DNA from: Nocardioides baekrokdamisoli | GTDB lineage: Bacteria > Actinomycetota > Actinomycetes > Propionibacteriales > Nocardioidaceae | DNA: 64,000 nt | NCBI RefSeq assembly: GCF_003945325.1 | Contig: NZ_AP019307.1 | Location: forward strand, 1,612,001-1,676,000 | Reading direction: 5' to 3' | In this document: positions 27,388 to 35,775 of the stretch, one piece after another | How the letters are laid out: every line of letters begins with the position of its first letter | How positions within the stretch are numbered: the stretch's first letter is position 1 | Notes under the pieces: generated by a model | Told to the model about the DNA's origin: nothing | The model's input: only the letters and a program-made list of their open reading frames with translations | Database searches by the model: none | Translations under genes and position numbers: made by a program

Positions 27388-27403
27388 GCTACTCGCGAGT
27401 AAC
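27388..27403 (-). promoter_or_regulatory. shared operator GTTACT-SGCG-AGTAGC, copy 2 (enoyl-CoA hydratase)
   Basis: GCTACTCGCGAGTAAC (plus strand) has the symmetrical core TACTCGCGAGTA, a perfect 12-bp palindrome. Its reverse complement differs from the site at 22952-22967 in a single base. It lies 10 bp upstream of the start codon, where a repressor would block transcription or initiation. Confidence 0.78.
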
Positions 27404-27432
27404 TTAGCCGCGCCATGTGAAGCAGCACACGC

Positions 27433-28236
27433 CTAGCGGCCGGCTGCGGCTTTCGCTGCCTTGCGCTCGGCCCGCAGGCGGAGCTCCTCGGTGTACGCGG
27501 CAGCCGCCTCGTCCAGCGTCGGGGCGCCACCCCCGTACGCGGCCGGAAGCCACCACGCCTTCTCCGCGACACCCTGCTCGAAGTTCGGGTCGGCGAAGAT
27601 CATCGGCTCCAGGAGTGCTTCCATCCGACGCCGGAGTTCGGCGGTCTCGGCGACCGGGTCCTCCCCCGTGACGGCCAGCGGCTCGCCCACGGCGATCTGC
27701 ACGTGGTGGTGGCGCGGCTCAAGTTTGCGGCCCTTGGCCATGATCCGCTGCGTACCCCACACGACGACCGGGATGACCGGCACGCCGGCCTCGGCGGCGA
27801 TGCGTACGGTGCCGGTCTTGACGTCCTTGATGACGTAGCTCTGGGAGATGGTGCCCTCGGAGAAGATCCCGACGACCTCACCGTTCTTGAGGCGTACGAC
27901 GCACTCAGCCATGCCGTCCGCGCCGGCTGCCCGGTCGAGGCTGATGTGGTTGCAGCCGCGCATGATCGGACCGGTCTTGCTGTTGTCGAACAGCTCCGAC
28001 TTCGCCACGAACCGGGTGAAACGACCACGCTTGACCCCCGGGAAGCCCTGGATCAGGTAGTCGACGAACGACAGGTGGTTGCACGCCAGCAACGCCGGCC
28101 CATCAGCCGGAATGTGCTCGAGGCCGGACATCTCAACGGTGATGTCACCGACCCGGAACCACGCCAGCGCGGCACGAATGATCGTGCGGTACGTCCGGTC
28201 GCGGTTCTTGTAGGGACTCTTCTCCATACGCATCAT
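27433..28236 (-). CDS. 1-acyl-glycerol-3-phosphate acyltransferase (PlsC-like)
   Basis: A 267-residue acyltransferase for phosphatidate or related lipid synthesis. It has the HX4D motif in ACNHLSFVDYL, the substrate motif GCNHISLDR and GIFSEGTISQS in place of FPEGTRS. The C-terminal 60 residues are charged and Ala-rich. The ATG overlaps the desaturase stop (ATGA), so it is coupled to the desaturase and may place new unsaturated acyl chains. Membrane association is expected. Confidence 0.9.
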   Translation of the reverse strand: MMRMEKSPYKNRDRTYRTIIRAALAWFRVGDITVEMSGLEHIPADGPALLACNHLSFVDYLIQGFPGVKRGRFTRFVAKSELFDNSKTGPIMRGCNHISLDRAAGADGMAECVVRLKNGEVVGIFSEGTISQSYVIKDVKTGTVRIAAEAGVPVIPVVVWGTQRIMAKGRKLEPRHHHVQIAVGEPLAVTGEDPVAETAELRRRMEALLEPMIFADPNFEQGVAEKAWWLPAAYGGGAPTLDEAAAAYTEELRLRAERKAAKAAAGR

Positions 28237-29435
28237 GCGTCGAGTTCCTTCTGTAGCGCCTCACGGGTCGCCTGGTCGGAGTTGGTCATCTGCTTCAACA
28301 GCCGGAGCTGCTTCGGAAGGGTGCGGACGGTCGTCTTCTGCAGCCAGTTGTTGGGCAGCGACAACCGGACGATGCGGTGCCAGGCCGAAGCGACCTGAGG
28401 AATGAACGGGCGGCTGTTGTAGTCCAGCGCGTACCGCTCGAAGAGGTTGCGCACCCGCGGAGCGACCTGGGCGTACCGGTTCGACGGCAGGTCCGGCCAG
28501 ATGTGGTGCTCGATCTGGTGCGACAGGTTGCCGCTCATCAGGTGCAGCAACGGCGGGCCGGAGATGTTGGCCGAGCCGAGCATCTGGCGCAGGTACCACT
28601 CGCCGCGGGTCTCGTCGGGGTCGATCGCCTCGGTCTCGAAGGTCTGGACGCCCTCGGGGAAGTGCCCGCACATGATGATCGCGTGGGACCAGACGTTGCG
28701 GATCACGTCGGCGGTGAAGTTGGCTGCGAGCGTCGTCAGGAACGAGGGGCCGGACAGGGCCGGCAGGAGTACGTACTCCTTGAACGCCTGGCGCTTCACC
28801 TTGTCGAGCGTGCGCTTGGCATCGCTGTGCCATTCGGGGGAACGGTCCTTCATCGGTACGCCCTTGAGCTGACCGACGTTCAGGTCGTACGCCGCGATGC
28901 CGTACTGGAAGAACAGCATGTTGAAGAAGTTCAGGACTGGCTGCGCGAGATGACGCGGCTCCCAGGTCTGGTCCTCATCGACCCGCATGATCCCGTAGCC
29001 GAGGTCGTTGTCCTGGCCGACGATGTTCGTGTACGTGTGGTGGGTCTCGTTGTGGCTGCGCTGCCAGAGGTCCGTCGGGGTGGCGGAGTCCCAGTCCCAG
29101 ACCGTCGAATGGATCTTCGAGTCCCGCATCCAGTCCCACTGACCGTGCAAGACGTTGTGGCCGATCTCCATGTTGTCGAGGATCTTGGCGATCGACAGGC
29201 CAGCGGTGCCGAGCAGCCAGGCCGGCGGGAAGATGCTCACCATCAGGACCGCGCGCGACCCGATCTCGAGGTAGCGCTGCGCCTTGATCACTCGACGGAT
29301 GTACGCCGCGTCCGCTGCACCACGACTCTCCATGACCTCGCGGCGGATCTCGTCCAACTCACGGCCGATCGCCTCGATGTCAGCGGCGGTCAGGTGTGAG
29401 ATCGGCGAGTTCGCCTGCTTCGTCACAGCGGTCAT
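28233..29435 (-). CDS. acyl-CoA fatty-acid desaturase, DesA3-like
   Basis: A 400-residue membrane di-iron desaturase. The three His boxes are HNVLHGQWDW, HNETHH and HQIEHH. Hydrophobic segments near residues 60-90 and 185-250 fit the membrane desaturase fold. The arrangement resembles M. tuberculosis DesA3 (Rv3229c), which makes oleic acid from stearoyl-CoA with the reductase Rv3230c. Here the reductase gene lies 3 bp upstream and an acyltransferase gene overlaps downstream, so the three form an operon. The regiospecificity is inferred. Confidence 0.94.
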   Translation of the reverse strand: MTAVTKQANSPISHLTAADIEAIGRELDEIRREVMESRGAADAAYIRRVIKAQRYLEIGSRAVLMVSIFPPAWLLGTAGLSIAKILDNMEIGHNVLHGQWDWMRDSKIHSTVWDWDSATPTDLWQRSHNETHHTYTNIVGQDNDLGYGIMRVDEDQTWEPRHLAQPVLNFFNMLFFQYGIAAYDLNVGQLKGVPMKDRSPEWHSDAKRTLDKVKRQAFKEYVLLPALSGPSFLTTLAANFTADVIRNVWSHAIIMCGHFPEGVQTFETEAIDPDETRGEWYLRQMLGSANISGPPLLHLMSGNLSHQIEHHIWPDLPSNRYAQVAPRVRNLFERYALDYNSRPFIPQVASAWHRIVRLSLPNNWLQKTTVRTLPKQLRLLKQMTNSDQATREALQKELDA

Positions 29436-29438
29436 GAA

Positions 29439-30560
29439 TCATTTCCTCGCGGTAATGGCGCAGGCCCCGGCAGCACCGTTGATGCAAGTCTGCACCGAGA
29501 CGCCGTTTTCCGCAGTCTCCCCCGGACGCGCCTCGACAATCGTGCCAGTCCGGAGGTCGCGCACCGCGCCCTCGGTCATCGGCAAGACGCATCCCATGCA
29601 GATGCCCATCCGGCAACCGCTCGGCATCAGGACCCCCGCTGCCTCTGCAGCGTCGAGGATCGTGCTGCCCGCCGGAACGTCGATGACCTGGCCGGCGATC
29701 GCGACAGTGCCGCCTTCTGCCGGGGTGATCGTCGAGACCCGGAACTGTTCGATCTGGAGTTCGAGACCACGCTCGTCGTGGTGCGTACGCAGTGCGTCCA
29801 GGAGGGGGCCGGGACCGCAGGCGTACGTGACGCGCTCGGCGAGGTCCGGGACCAAGGACCCGAGCTGCTCGACGTCGAAGAAGCCGTACTCGTCGTCATA
29901 GTGGGTGATCAGGTTGATCGCGCCAGCGGACCCGAGCTCCTCGAGGTTGCGCACGAAGATCGAGTCCGGGTGGCTGGGCGCGAGGTGGACCACGGTGACG
30001 TCGAGGTCGGAGTGCGGGCGCACCCCCTCGTCGGTCACCGGGTAGAGGTTTCGCAGCATCCCGATGACCGGGGTGATGCCCGACCCGGCGGTCACGAACA
30101 GCAGTCGTCGGTGGCTCTGATCGAGGACGAACTCGCCGGCTGCCTGCTCGAGGTGCACGATCGTGCCGGGCTTGGTCTGATGCACCAAGAACGGACTGAC
30201 CACGCCATCCCGGACGGCCTTGACGGTGATCGAGATCCGACGATCGCGACGCGGTCCGTGGGTCAGTGAGTACGCCCGCCAGTGGCGTACTCCGTCGACA
30301 TCGATGCCGATCCGGATGTACTGCCCCGGAACGTGCCCGGCCCAGTCACGACCGGGCTGCAGCACGATCGTGGCGGCGTCGCGGGTCTCCGGCTGGACCT
30401 CGACGATCCGGGCACGGAGCGGTGCACCGGAGCGCAACGGGGCGACCAGGTCGAGGAAGTCGTCGGGGTCGTGCGGCGTCAGCGCCATCTCGGCGAACCG
30501 GCGTCCGCGGGCACGGACGAGCGCGCCGAACCCGCTGGGTACGTCGTTGGTGATGGCCAT
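29439..30560 (-). CDS. ferredoxin-NADP(H) oxidoreductase with fused 2Fe-2S domain, desaturase partner
   Basis: An electron-transfer protein of about 373 residues. The FAD motif is RAYSLTHG, the NAD(P) motif GSGITPVIGML, and the C-terminal plant-type 2Fe-2S domain has CRMGICMGC and a later Cys in VQTCING. It feeds electrons to the desaturase 3 bp downstream. An ATG at 30569 adds three residues; the ATG at 30560 is preferred because AGGATGGG lies just before it. The gene is divergent from a PucR-like regulator. It resembles Rv3230c, the DesA3 partner. Confidence 0.93.
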   Translation of the reverse strand: MAITNDVPSGFGALVRARGRRFAEMALTPHDPDDFLDLVAPLRSGAPLRARIVEVQPETRDAATIVLQPGRDWAGHVPGQYIRIGIDVDGVRHWRAYSLTHGPRRDRRISITVKAVRDGVVSPFLVHQTKPGTIVHLEQAAGEFVLDQSHRRLLFVTAGSGITPVIGMLRNLYPVTDEGVRPHSDLDVTVVHLAPSHPDSIFVRNLEELGSAGAINLITHYDDEYGFFDVEQLGSLVPDLAERVTYACGPGPLLDALRTHHDERGLELQIEQFRVSTITPAEGGTVAIAGQVIDVPAGSTILDAAEAAGVLMPSGCRMGICMGCVLPMTEGAVRDLRTGTIVEARPGETAENGVSVQTCINGAAGACAITARK

Positions 30561-30626
30561 GTATCCCATCCTGAATCGGGATGCGTCTAAAGTCCTGTGT
30601 ATCAGGCGTGAATAACCAGCCGCAGA

Positions 30627-30643
30627 TTGTTCGTGGAGAACAA
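30627..30643 (+). promoter_or_regulatory. palindrome TTGTTC-N5-GAACAA at the PucR-like gene start
   Basis: A perfect 6-5-6 inverted repeat ends directly before the ATG at 30644 and covers its GGAGAA ribosome site. It lies in the short region between the divergent reductase and regulator genes. It may be an operator for the regulator itself or a translational hairpin. Confidence 0.6.
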
Positions 30644-31771
30644 ATGAGTACGAGTTTTGAAACGCTACCCCCGGAGCTGATCGATCAACTCCGGACGAGT
30701 CTGCCGACCGTCGCCGACGAGGTGGTAGCGGCGGTGATCGCGGGGGTGCCCAGCTATCAGCGGGCGCTGCAGGGACCGATGGGCCAGACCATCGCCAACG
30801 CGGTCCATCTGGCCCTCGACGGCTTCCTCAACCTGGGGCCCACCGAGGCCGGCCCCACGCCGCCGGCCGTCGACGGCGCCTTCAAGTTGGGTCGGGGCGA
30901 GGCTCGGTCCGGGCGTACGACGGAGGCGCTGCTGGCCGCGTACCGGATCGGCGCGCGTACGGCGTGGGAGCGCCTGTCCGGGATCGCCGTGGACAACGGC
31001 ATGAGCCCGAAGGCTCTGGCCGAGTTCGCTGGCATGACCTTTGCGTACATCGACGTACTCTCGGACGCCTCCGCGGCCGGCCATGCCGAGGAGCAGGCGA
31101 CCGCCGGGCGTGCGCGGCAGCGGTATCTCGAGCAGCTCGCGCGGCTGCTCGTCGAAGGCGCCTCAGCCGACGCGATCGAGGCCTCTGCGGAAGCCGCCGA
31201 ATGGCCCCTCCCGACCAACCTCACCGCGATCATCACGCCGCTGGCGCAGACCGGGACCGTGCTCGCGGGCCTGCCGGCAGCGACCCTGGCGTTGGCCGAG
31301 GCGCCCGGCGCGGCAGACGCATTGCTGCTCTGGGTGCCCGATGCGGGCAGGGGCCTACTGAAACGCGCAGCCAGCGGGCTCGGCGCCGTGATCGGCCCGA
31401 CGCGTCCGTGGCGCGAGGCCGACGCGTCCTTCAACCGGGCCGTACGCGCCTGGCAGAACAACCTCCTCGGTGACACCGACGACCATCTGGTCACCCTGCT
31501 GCTGCGCTCGGATCCTGCGGCGCTCGCGGATCTGCGCGTACGCATGCTGGCGCCGCTGGAATCGCTGCGGCCCTCGGCCGCCGAGAAGCTGACCGAGACG
31601 CTGCGGTCGTGGCTGCTGCACCACGGGCGCCGTGAGGACATCGCGGCGGCACTGTTCGTGCACCCGCAGACCGTGCGATACCGGATGCAGCAACTGCGGG
31701 ATCTGTATGGCGATCGGCTCGAGGATCCGGAGACCGTACTCGCGCTGACCGTGGCGCTGGGTGATGGCTGA
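30644..31771 (+). CDS. PucR/CdaR-family transcriptional regulator
   Basis: A 375-residue regulator. The C-terminal helix-turn-helix (PucR/HTH_30) reads GRREDIAAALFVHPQTVRYRMQQL-like, with the motif HPQTVRYRMQQLRDLYG. The N-terminal region is helical with LPTVADEVVAAVIAGVPSYQ, common in actinobacterial PucR proteins. The start ATG is at 30644 after GGAGAAC. Divergent position to the desaturase operon suggests that it controls it, which fits known actinobacterial arrangements but is inferred. The carboxyltransferase gene follows by 25 bp. Confidence 0.88.
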   Translation: MSTSFETLPPELIDQLRTSLPTVADEVVAAVIAGVPSYQRALQGPMGQTIANAVHLALDGFLNLGPTEAGPTPPAVDGAFKLGRGEARSGRTTEALLAAYRIGARTAWERLSGIAVDNGMSPKALAEFAGMTFAYIDVLSDASAAGHAEEQATAGRARQRYLEQLARLLVEGASADAIEASAEAAEWPLPTNLTAIITPLAQTGTVLAGLPAATLALAEAPGAADALLLWVPDAGRGLLKRAASGLGAVIGPTRPWREADASFNRAVRAWQNNLLGDTDDHLVTLLLRSDPAALADLRVRMLAPLESLRPSAAEKLTETLRSWLLHHGRREDIAAALFVHPQTVRYRMQQLRDLYGDRLEDPETVLALTVALGDG

Positions 31772-31796
31772 TGCGCGGAGTCATTAGGGTTTCGCC

Positions 31797-33209
31797 GTGC
31801 CTCGCGTGACCGCCCGTGACCTGATCGGCCAGCTCTTCGACTCCTGGGAGTCGTGGGATGTGCCGGCGTCGTACGTCGGGCTGCCCGAGACCTACTCGTA
31901 CGAACTGGCGACCGCGGCACACAAGGCGGGCGTCGATGAGTCCGTGCTGACCGGCGAGGCCGTGCTCGGTGGGATCCGGGTCGCGGTGCTGGTGTCGGAG
32001 TTCGGGTTCCTGGCAGGGTCGGTCGGGCGGGCTGCGTCCGAGCGGCTGATCGCGGCGATCGAGCGGGCCACTGCCGAAGGCCTCCCGCTGATCGGGCTGC
32101 CCTGCTCCGGCGGGACCCGGATGCAGGAGGGCACTCCGGCTTTCGTGCAGATGGTGCGGATCGGTGCCGCCATCGCAGCCCATCGGGCCGCGCACCTGCC
32201 GTATGTTGTCTGGCTGCGGAACCCGACCACCGGTGGCGTGATGGCCACCTGGGCGTCACTGGGTCAGATCGTGTGGGCGGAGCCGGGCGCGCTCGCCGGC
32301 TTCCTCGGACCGCGGGTGTACGAGGCGATCCACGGCGAGCCGTTCCCCGAAGGAGTGCAGGTCGCGGAGAACCTTGCCGCGCGCGGCGTGATCGACGAGG
32401 TCGTGCCTCTGGCATCGCTCCGGTCGCGGCTGATCGAGGTGACGTCGGTGCTGGCGCCTCCCGCCGGACCGCGCGCGGGCGAGCTGAGCCAGGTCGCGAG
32501 CTCCACCGATCCCGATGCGTGGGACTCGATCCTCACCACCCGATCAGCCCGCCGCCCCGGGATCCGCGAACTCCTCACCGGCGTCCCGCACGTACCCCTC
32601 AGCGGCACCCAGGCCGGCGAGGCCGACCCGGGCATCCTGCTGGCCGTGGCTCGATTCGGTGACCAGCCGTGCGTCGTCGCCGCCCAGGACCGGGCGATGC
32701 AGGCGCGTACGCCGTTCGGGCCCGCGGGGCTTCGGACGGTACGTCGCGGGATCCAGCTCGCGTCAGAGCTGGGCGTCCCGCTCGTGACAGTGATCGACAC
32801 CCGAGGGGCAGCTCTGTCGGCCGAGGCCGAGAACGGGGCGATGGCTGGCGAGATCGCCCGCACCCTGTCCGACCTCGTCAGTGCAACCTGTCCCACCGTG
32901 TCGGTGATGCTCGGCGAGGGCAACGGCGGCGGCGCGCTCGCGATCCTGCCGGCCGATCGGATCATCGCCACCGAGGCTGGCTGGCTCTCACCGCTGCCAC
33001 CCGAAGGTGCCTCGGCGATCGTGCACCGCGACATCGCCCATGCCGACCAGATGGCTCGCGCGCAGAAGGTACGGGTCCAGGATCTGCCGATCGACGTGTT
33101 CGTTCCGGAGGGCGAGCGCCTCACCCAGCGCGTACGCGCCGCGATCGGTGCGGCCGTCGCCGGACTGGTGGCCGGGACCGCGCAGAGCCGCGCCGACCGG
33201 TTCGCCTGA
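31797..33209 (+). CDS. acetyl-/acyl-CoA carboxylase carboxyltransferase, fused beta-alpha (AccD-like)
   Basis: A 470-residue carboxyltransferase starting at GTG 31797. The beta half has VLVSEFGFLAGSVG, PCSGGTRMQEG and LRNPTTGGVMATWAS. The alpha half has FGPAGLRTVRRGIQLA and MLGEGNGGGALAILPADRI with oxyanion-forming glycines. The size and fusion fit M. tuberculosis AccD3 better than the 540-residue propionyl-CoA types. It would transfer carboxyl from biotin to an acyl-CoA; the biotin carboxylase partner is not in this window. No zinc finger is seen at the N-terminus. Confidence 0.9.
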   Translation: MPRVTARDLIGQLFDSWESWDVPASYVGLPETYSYELATAAHKAGVDESVLTGEAVLGGIRVAVLVSEFGFLAGSVGRAASERLIAAIERATAEGLPLIGLPCSGGTRMQEGTPAFVQMVRIGAAIAAHRAAHLPYVVWLRNPTTGGVMATWASLGQIVWAEPGALAGFLGPRVYEAIHGEPFPEGVQVAENLAARGVIDEVVPLASLRSRLIEVTSVLAPPAGPRAGELSQVASSTDPDAWDSILTTRSARRPGIRELLTGVPHVPLSGTQAGEADPGILLAVARFGDQPCVVAAQDRAMQARTPFGPAGLRTVRRGIQLASELGVPLVTVIDTRGAALSAEAENGAMAGEIARTLSDLVSATCPTVSVMLGEGNGGGALAILPADRIIATEAGWLSPLPPEGASAIVHRDIAHADQMARAQKVRVQDLPIDVFVPEGERLTQRVRAAIGAAVAGLVAGTAQSRADRFA

Positions 33210-33216
33210 GTGCTGC

Positions 33217-33600
33217 CTAGCAGCCCGTGACCGTACCTAGGACCACTGGATCGACGTCCGGAGCGTCGTAGCCGTAGTGGATGTCGGACGGCACCGACTT
33301 CAGCAGTCCGGCAAAGACCAGCGTCTTCATGTCAGGGGCATAGATCCCGTTCTGCCGGTGGTAGAGCTCGGTCGCATTCGTCACCTCGGTGACATCAACG
33401 CGGCACTGCGCGACCGCGGCCTCGTCGCTCGGAGCCACCGAGACCGTCGGGAACGGTGACGTCCGGATCGGCGGCAGGCCGTCGGGCGTGCTCGGCCCGA
33501 TCGTCGGAGACGATCCGCCACCTGCCGACGAACTGCCGCACGCCGTCAACACCGCCATGGCGACAGCCATGCCGAGGGCGTACGCACTGCGAGAAGTCAT
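33217..33600 (-). CDS. small lipoprotein with pilin/GspG-like C-terminal region
   Basis: A 127-residue lipoprotein. The signal MTSRSAYALGMAVAMAVL ends at the lipobox LTAC, with Cys 21 as the lipid-bearing residue. A Gly/Ser/Pro-rich linker follows. Residues 70-100 (ATELYHRQNGIYAPDMKTL) recall the post-helix region of GspG/pseudopilins, including a Tyr-x-Asn-Gly-x-Tyr-like pattern, but the pilin helix itself is absent. Two further cysteines are present. Function is unknown. It lies convergent to the carboxyltransferase gene and downstream of the bkd operon. Confidence 0.8.
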   Translation of the reverse strand: MTSRSAYALGMAVAMAVLTACGSSSAGGGSSPTIGPSTPDGLPPIRTSPFPTVSVAPSDEAAVAQCRVDVTEVTNATELYHRQNGIYAPDMKTLVFAGLLKSVPSDIHYGYDAPDVDPVVLGTVTGC

Positions 33601-33622
33601 TGCTCCATCATCGCGTGTCGGC

Positions 33623-34792
33623 CTAGAAGGTGAGAGCCGTACCCGGTTCCTCGATCATCCGGACGATGTCCCGGAGGAAGCGCGAACCAGCCTCGCCGTC
33701 GATGTGACGGTGGTCGAAGGTGAGGCTGACAGTGACCACATCGCGCGGAACGACCGCGTCACCCACGACCCACGGGCGCTTGGCGACCGCGCCGATACAC
33801 AGGATCCCGCTCTCGCCCGGGTTGAGCAGCGGCGTACCACCCTCGATCCCGAACGGGCCGATGTTGGTGATCGTGAAGGTCCCGGCGACCTGCGCCTCGG
33901 GTTGGGTACGCCCGGCGCGCGCGACGGCGACGAGGTCATCGAGCGCCGACTCGAGGCTCGCGAGGTCGAGACGATCGGCTTCGCGGATGTTCGGCACGAT
34001 CAGGCCGCGTGGGGTAGCCGCCGCGATGCCGAGGTTCACGCGTTCGTGCAGGGTCACCCCGTCCGCGGTGAACGTCGAGTTCAGCAACGGGTGTCGCTGC
34101 AGCGCGATGACCGTCATCCGGGCGATGACGGTGAGCAATCGACGGCCGACCCGCTCGGCGAGCTCGAGAGTCCGGGTGGCGTCCGTGCTCGCCCAGATGG
34201 TCACGTGTGGCACCGCTGCGGAGGCGACCATCGCCTCGGCCATTGCCTTGCGTACGCCGCGGATCGGCTCGAAGGTCTCCATCGGCGGCTCGGCGACGCG
34301 CGTGAGATCGTCGGTGGTGATCACGCCGTCAGCGCGGGTGGCGACCACCGCCTCGAGCTCGATGCCGCGCTCTCGGGCAGCCAGCCGAGCCGCAGGTTTG
34401 GCGAGGACGACGCGGGAGGCCCGGATCTCCTTCGGCCCGGACCCGACCAGCGTGAGGGGTTGTGCCGAATCGTCCGAACGTTCGGATGATGCAGAGGGGA
34501 CCGTCCGAACGTTCGGAAGATCGGCGGGGGGTGTTGATGGGACCGACACCACCTCGTCCACCGCTCCGATCCGGACCAACGCAGTCCCCACGGGCACCGT
34601 GGTGCCGACTGGCACGAGGATCTCCGAGACCACGCCGGCGTACGGCGTCGGCAACTCGACGACCGACTTCGCGGTCTCGATCTCGCAGATGATGTCGTTG
34701 ATCGCGACGGTGTCGCCGACGTCGACCCGCCAGGTCACCAACTCGGCCTCGGTCAGGCCCTCACCGACATCGGGCAGCGCGAACTCATTCAC
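33623..34792 (-). CDS. bkdC: branched-chain 2-oxo acid dehydrogenase E2 (dihydrolipoyl acyltransferase)
   Basis: A 389-residue E2 with one lipoyl domain (CEIETAKSVVELP, lipoylated Lys), a peripheral subunit-binding domain (KPAARLAARERGIELE) and the catalytic domain ending with DHRHIDGEAG. GTG at 34792 overlaps the E1-beta stop as GTGA and is preferred to a TTG at 34801. It moves acyl groups from E1 to CoA in Val/Leu/Ile breakdown or branched fatty-acid priming. The flexible linker between lipoyl and binding domains is encoded by an interspersed hairpin element (34469-34521), which appears to be an in-frame insertion. Substrate class is inferred from operon context. Confidence 0.92.
   Translation of the reverse strand: MNEFALPDVGEGLTEAELVTWRVDVGDTVAINDIICEIETAKSVVELPTPYAGVVSEILVPVGTTVPVGTALVRIGAVDEVVSVPSTPPADLPNVRTVPSASSERSDDSAQPLTLVGSGPKEIRASRVVLAKPAARLAARERGIELEAVVATRADGVITTDDLTRVAEPPMETFEPIRGVRKAMAEAMVASAAVPHVTIWASTDATRTLELAERVGRRLLTVIARMTVIALQRHPLLNSTFTADGVTLHERVNLGIAAATPRGLIVPNIREADRLDLASLESALDDLVAVARAGRTQPEAQVAGTFTITNIGPFGIEGGTPLLNPGESGILCIGAVAKRPWVVGDAVVPRDVVTVSLTFDHRHIDGEAGSRFLRDIVRMIEEPGTALTF
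34469..34521. repeat. hairpin element with two CCGAACGTTCGG boxes, copy B (inside bkdC)
   Basis: The arms 34469-34485 and 34505-34521 pair over 17 bp with one mismatch and a 19-nt loop. The right flank AAGATCGGCGG is the same as in copy A at 26518-26571. Here the element lies in the coding strand of the E2 linker and is read in frame as DLPNVRTVPSASSERSDD. Confidence 0.88.
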
Positions 34793-35775
34793 CACGACCA
34801 ACTCCGATCGATCGCCTCCAGCACCCGGTCCACATCAGGCAACCACGACTCCTCGACCCGGGAAGGCGGATACGGGGTGTCGTACCCGCCGACCCGCAGC
34901 ACCGGCGCCTCCAACGAGTGGAAGCACTCCTGCATGACACGGGCCGCGACCTCGGACCCCATGCCGAGATTCACATGCGCTTCATGCACCACCACCACAT
35001 GACCGGTGGCGCGGGCGGCGGCGAGGACCGGGTCGAGGTCGAGCGGCGAGAGCGTACGCAGATCGATGACGCCGACCGACCGCCCTTGACGTTCGGCCTC
35101 CTCGGCCGCCGCGACACAGGTCGCCACCGTCGGCCCGTACGCCACCAACGTGGCCTCCGAGCCCTCGCGTACGACCCTGGACGCCCACAGCGACTGCGGG
35201 CTCTCGTCGAGGGAGATGTCCGCCTTCGCGGCGTGATACTGGCGCTTGGGTTCGAGGAAGATCACGGGGTCGTCCGAGGCGATCGCCTGCTGGATCATCC
35301 AGTAGCCGTCGACCGGGTTGGAACAGGCGACGACGTTCAGCCCCGGGGTGTGCGCGAACTGCGCCTCGGGCGACTCCGAGTGATGCTCGACTGCGCCGAT
35401 GCCGCCGCCGAACGGGATCCTGATCACCACCGGCAGACTCCACCGACCGCCCGAGCGATAGTGCAGCTTCGCGAGCTGGCACACGATCTGGTCGTACGCG
35501 GGGTAGACGAAGCCATCGAACTGGATCTCGACCACCGGCCGGTAGCCACGCATCGCCAGGCCAATCGCGGTGCCGACGATCCCGGACTCGGCCAACGGGG
35601 TGTCGATGACCCGCCCCTCGCCGAAGTCCTTGAGCAGGCCGTCCGTGACCCGGAAGACGCCACCCAACGCGCCGATGTCCTCCCCGAGGAGGACCACCTT
35701 GGGGTCGTCCTCCATCGCCTTCCGGAGGCCAGCGTTGAGCGCCTTCGCCAGTGTGATCGACGTGAGGGTGGTCAT
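34789..35775 (-). CDS. bkdB: branched-chain 2-oxo acid dehydrogenase E1 beta
   Basis: A 328-residue E1 beta subunit, member of the transketolase C-terminal fold. Features are VVLLGEDIGALGGVFRVTDG, DTPLAESGIVGTAIGLAM, IRIPFGGGIGAVEHHSES and VVHEAHVNLGMGSEVAARV. Both ends overlap neighbours by 4 bp (ATGA with E1 alpha, GTGA with E2), so the three subunits are translationally coupled. With E1 alpha it forms the thiamine-diphosphate decarboxylase of the complex. Confidence 0.94.
   Translation of the reverse strand: MTTLTSITLAKALNAGLRKAMEDDPKVVLLGEDIGALGGVFRVTDGLLKDFGEGRVIDTPLAESGIVGTAIGLAMRGYRPVVEIQFDGFVYPAYDQIVCQLAKLHYRSGGRWSLPVVIRIPFGGGIGAVEHHSESPEAQFAHTPGLNVVACSNPVDGYWMIQQAIASDDPVIFLEPKRQYHAAKADISLDESPQSLWASRVVREGSEATLVAYGPTVATCVAAAEEAERQGRSVGVIDLRTLSPLDLDPVLAAARATGHVVVVHEAHVNLGMGSEVAARVMQECFHSLEAPVLRVGGYDTPYPPSRVEESWLPDVDRVLEAIDRSWSW

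Noticed and set aside
34793..34801. TTG start for the E2 gene
   Set aside because: The GTG at 34792 gives the GTGA overlap with the upstream stop that matches the rest of the operon and the family N-terminus.
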